Part shown: piece after piece, positions 62,142 to 64,000 of the stretch
Numbering within the stretch: position 1 is the stretch's first letter
Layout of the letters: each line of letters starts with the position of its first letter
Assembly (NCBI GenBank): GCA_965249035.1
Contig: CBDFKV010000007.1
Span: 310,001 to 374,000 of the forward strand
DNA length: 64,000 nt
Source: CBDFKV01 sp965249035
GTDB lineage: Bacteria > Pseudomonadota > Gammaproteobacteria > Arenicellales > Poriferihabitantaceae
Direction: 5' to 3'
Program-made: the position numbers and the translations under genes
Notes under the pieces: model-generated
The model's input: only the letters and a program-made list of their open reading frames with translations
Databases searched by the model: none
Told to the model about the DNA's origin: nothing

Positions 62142-62911
62142 TGAATCAAATCTCTTGCTATATCAGCTTCTTTACTGGCCGAGTGGTATTCCAGTAAAGT
62201 TTGTAAATACTCGCGTTGTTGTGCCTGATCATTCAGGGCAGCTTCGATGCGGATGCCCAGTAACAAGGCTTCTGCAGTTTTAGGTCCGTTATCAAAATAG
62301 CGTTGTACAAAGCCACGTGCGGACAAAAATTCTCCGCGTTGAAACTTAATCTCAGCCATGGGATAAAGCGCTTGCGACAACCGCGGGCTCATCTCAAGCG
62401 CCCGGGAGTAAGTCCGCTCAGCCAAGTCCAGATTGTACGCGCTTTGGTAGCATCTGCCTAACGCAAGTTCTGTCCCTAAATGTGGACGCTGTGGCTGCGC
62501 AATACTCAGCGCTTGCTTGAGCACTTCAATCCCTGATTTTTCCTCATTTAAACGGCACAGAACCAAGGCGTAGTCAGCATTCATGTCAAGATTGGCCGGA
62601 GCGAGTTTTGCGGCATTCGATAACGCTGTTTTTGCATCCTTTAACTTACCTCGCTTAGCATCTACTAAACCCATGCCATGGTGTGCATCAGCGTTGGATC
62701 GATCTAATTTTAACGCTTTTTGATACTCTTCTTCCGCAAATTGCAGACTATCACGGCGTAAATATAATAAACCCAACGCAGCGTGTGCTTCAGCACGTGT
62801 GCTTTTTTCGCTGGCATCAAAGCGCGTGTCATCGCTGACGCACGCAGCTAGCCAGTAGCTAAACCAAGCAATCACTCCGATAACGACCAGGTTGCGAATC
62901 AATAAATGCAT
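62138..62911 (-). CDS. pilF: Type IV pilus biogenesis lipoprotein PilF/PilW
   Basis: 257 residues. Signal segment ending in a lipobox (LAAC, Cys at 24), then about six TPR repeats (AHAALGLLYLRRDSL, AHHGMGLVDAKRGK, ...). It is the pilotin that assembles the PilQ secretin. The position between rlmN and rodZ is standard. No other pilus genes are in the window. It is 6 bp after rlmN. Confidence 0.92.
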   Translation of the reverse strand: MHLLIRNLVVIGVIAWFSYWLAACVSDDTRFDASEKSTRAEAHAALGLLYLRRDSLQFAEEEYQKALKLDRSNADAHHGMGLVDAKRGKLKDAKTALSNAAKLAPANLDMNADYALVLCRLNEEKSGIEVLKQALSIAQPQRPHLGTELALGRCYQSAYNLDLAERTYSRALEMSPRLSQALYPMAEIKFQRGEFLSARGFVQRYFDNGPKTAEALLLGIRIEAALNDQAQQREYLQTLLEYHSASKEADIARDLIQ

Positions 62912-62917
62912 AATGAC

Positions 62918-64000
62918 TTAGGTGTCAACCGCATCAGCGATGCGAATGGGCAAGTCTACCAATTCGCGCAGACGTGCTGAGCGATTGGTCCGGTCATTCA
63001 CTTTACCGACCAGTTGACCACAAGCAGCATCGATATCGTCACCACGGGTTTTGCGAGTGACCGTCATAATACCGCTTTGCATTAATATGTCGCGAAATGC
63101 ATTAACCCGCTTCATGCCAGAACGCTGGTAGGGGATATTTTCAACCGGATTGAAGGGAATTAAGTTGATCTTGGCGGGCACGTCGCGCAGCAGCTTTGCC
63201 AGAGCATGAGCTTGTTGGTCGGAATCATTGACTCCATCTAACAGCAAATACTCAAACGTAATCCGATCGCGGCGGCTATCTTTCACATACTGCTTACAAG
63301 CCTGCAGTAATTCGGCAATGGGGTATTTTTTGTTCAACGGTATCAGTTCGCTGCGCAATACATCATCGGACGCGTGTAACGATACCGCTAGGCTAACCGG
63401 CATATCGTGCGACAAACGCTTCATTTCAGGCACCATGCCAGCAGTGCTAAGCGTAATGCGACGCCGAGATAAGCCAAAACCGAAATCATCGCGCAAAATA
63501 TCAATCGCTTCAACCACAGCGTCGTAATTCAACAATGGCTCTCCCATACCCATCAAAACCACGTTAGTGATGGGACGATCTAACCGAATATCGCTTTTGT
63601 GTTCGGCGCGCAGTTGTTCGCGCGCCAACCATACTTGAGCGACAATTTCATCCACGTTTAAGTTTCGACTAAAACCTTGGCGGGCGGTCGCGCAAAAGGT
63701 GCAATTTAGCCCACAACCCACTTGCGAAGAAATGCATAAAGTCCCGCGATCTTCTTCTGGAATAAAGACCAGCTCAATCGCATTACCATCTGCCAATCGT
63801 AGCAGCCATTTACGCGTACCATCTTTGGCTTGTTGGCTGGTTTCCACCACCGGCATAGCCAACGAGCTTTCCGCCGCCAATTGGGCGCGTAATACTTTGC
63901 TGAGATTACTCATTTCAGCAAAGTCGGTGATGCCTTCCTGATAAACCCATTTAAACACTTGGTCGGCACGAAACGGCTTTTCACCCAAATCAGTGAAAAA
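62918..64000 (-). CDS. rlmN: Dual-specificity RNA methyltransferase RlmN, N-terminus cut by window edge
   Basis: Open to the right edge (the first visible residues precede LGEKPFRADQVFKW), so about 30 N-terminal residues are missing. Radical SAM enzyme making 2-methyladenosine at 23S A2503 and tRNA A37. Radical SAM motif CGLNCTFCATARQGF, SAM-binding MGMGEPLLNY, SLHASDD, and the C-terminal RKTRGDDIDAACGQL with the resolving Cys. First visible gene of the pilF-rodZ-hisS operon. Confidence 0.96.
   Translation of the reverse strand, partial: FFTDLGEKPFRADQVFKWVYQEGITDFAEMSNLSKVLRAQLAAESSLAMPVVETSQQAKDGTRKWLLRLADGNAIELVFIPEEDRGTLCISSQVGCGLNCTFCATARQGFSRNLNVDEIVAQVWLAREQLRAEHKSDIRLDRPITNVVLMGMGEPLLNYDAVVEAIDILRDDFGFGLSRRRITLSTAGMVPEMKRLSHDMPVSLAVSLHASDDVLRSELIPLNKKYPIAELLQACKQYVKDSRRDRITFEYLLLDGVNDSDQQAHALAKLLRDVPAKINLIPFNPVENIPYQRSGMKRVNAFRDILMQSGIMTVTRKTRGDDIDAACGQLVGKVNDRTNRSARLRELVDLPIRIADAVDT

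Noticed and set aside
1..64000. CRISPR arrays, rRNA operons, prophage modules or riboswitches
   Set aside because: No spaced direct repeats, rRNA, phage structural genes or conserved riboswitch layouts were seen.

Overview
The window reads as chromosomal DNA of a marine-type gammaproteobacterium. The evidence is the gene order smc-zipA-ligA (ZipA is a gammaproteobacterial division protein), the block rlmN-pilF-rodZ-hisS-yfgM-bamB-der, and the yciB-yciI-bolA, queG/nnr and amiC-mutL-miaA neighbourhoods. Base composition is moderate and gene density high, with many 1-22 bp overlaps. I cannot assign a genus. Most of the window is core housekeeping DNA. Accessory material sits at the left end (1-3.3 kb) and around 29.5-30.8 kb.

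Layout. 1-0.75 kb holds the 3' part of an ISNCY-type transposase and its presumed IS end. 0.78-3.3 kb holds exonuclease III and a convergent hipBA-type toxin-antitoxin pair with two operator-like dyads. 3.3-10.1 kb is ligA-zipA-smc (replication, division, chromosome organisation). 10.4-11.6 kb is dtd and yaaA. 11.8-15.3 kb is a three-gene unit: MoxR ATPase, zincin/VWA protein and a DsrS-like protein. 15.3-25 kb holds a D-amino acid aminotransferase, a cytochrome c, an HDAC-like amidohydrolase, a large acyl-CoA synthetase/GNAT protein and an RND efflux pair. 25.2-29.5 kb holds agmatinase, divergent from a glutamine amidotransferase, GabT and an AstE-like deacylase. This looks like polyamine/GABA nitrogen catabolism, with a 12-bp palindrome in the divergent promoter region.

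29.5-30.8 kb holds two small membrane proteins (DUF6868-like and DUF6010-like). The second is interrupted by a stop codon placed exactly after a canonical A7 slippery heptamer. 30.8-35 kb (minus) holds asparaginase, threonine aldolase, an EamA transporter and two tandem phosphoribosyltransferase paralogues. 35.1-43 kb holds a SafE-like membrane protein, then (minus) a TPR-like protein, miaA, mutL, amiC, tsaE and nnr. 43-49.5 kb (plus) holds queG, a zinc-ribbon/cyclase-like/AAA protein coupled to a small His-rich unknown and a DUF455 ferritin-like protein, then TatD and a type Ic aspartate aminotransferase.

49.5-54.5 kb holds a Sel1/TPR membrane protein, yciB-yciI-bolA, an S24-domain protein lacking its catalytic Lys, and gltX. 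54.6-54.9 kb has a well-formed promoter, tRNA-Ala(GGC), tRNA-Glu(TTC) and a strong terminator. 54.9-64 kb holds a LysR regulator, a HIT protein and the minus-strand operon der-bamB-yfgM-hisS-rodZ-pilF-rlmN, which lacks the ispG usually found between rodZ and hisS and runs off the right edge.

The most promising candidates for something undescribed are the 44.2-47.4 kb cyclase-like AAA/His-rich/DUF455 operon, the possible -1 frameshift in the DUF6010 gene, the MoxR-VWA-DsrS unit, and the Pat-like protein that keeps the synthetase phosphohistidine. All functional statements are based on motifs and remembered family features. No database search was run.
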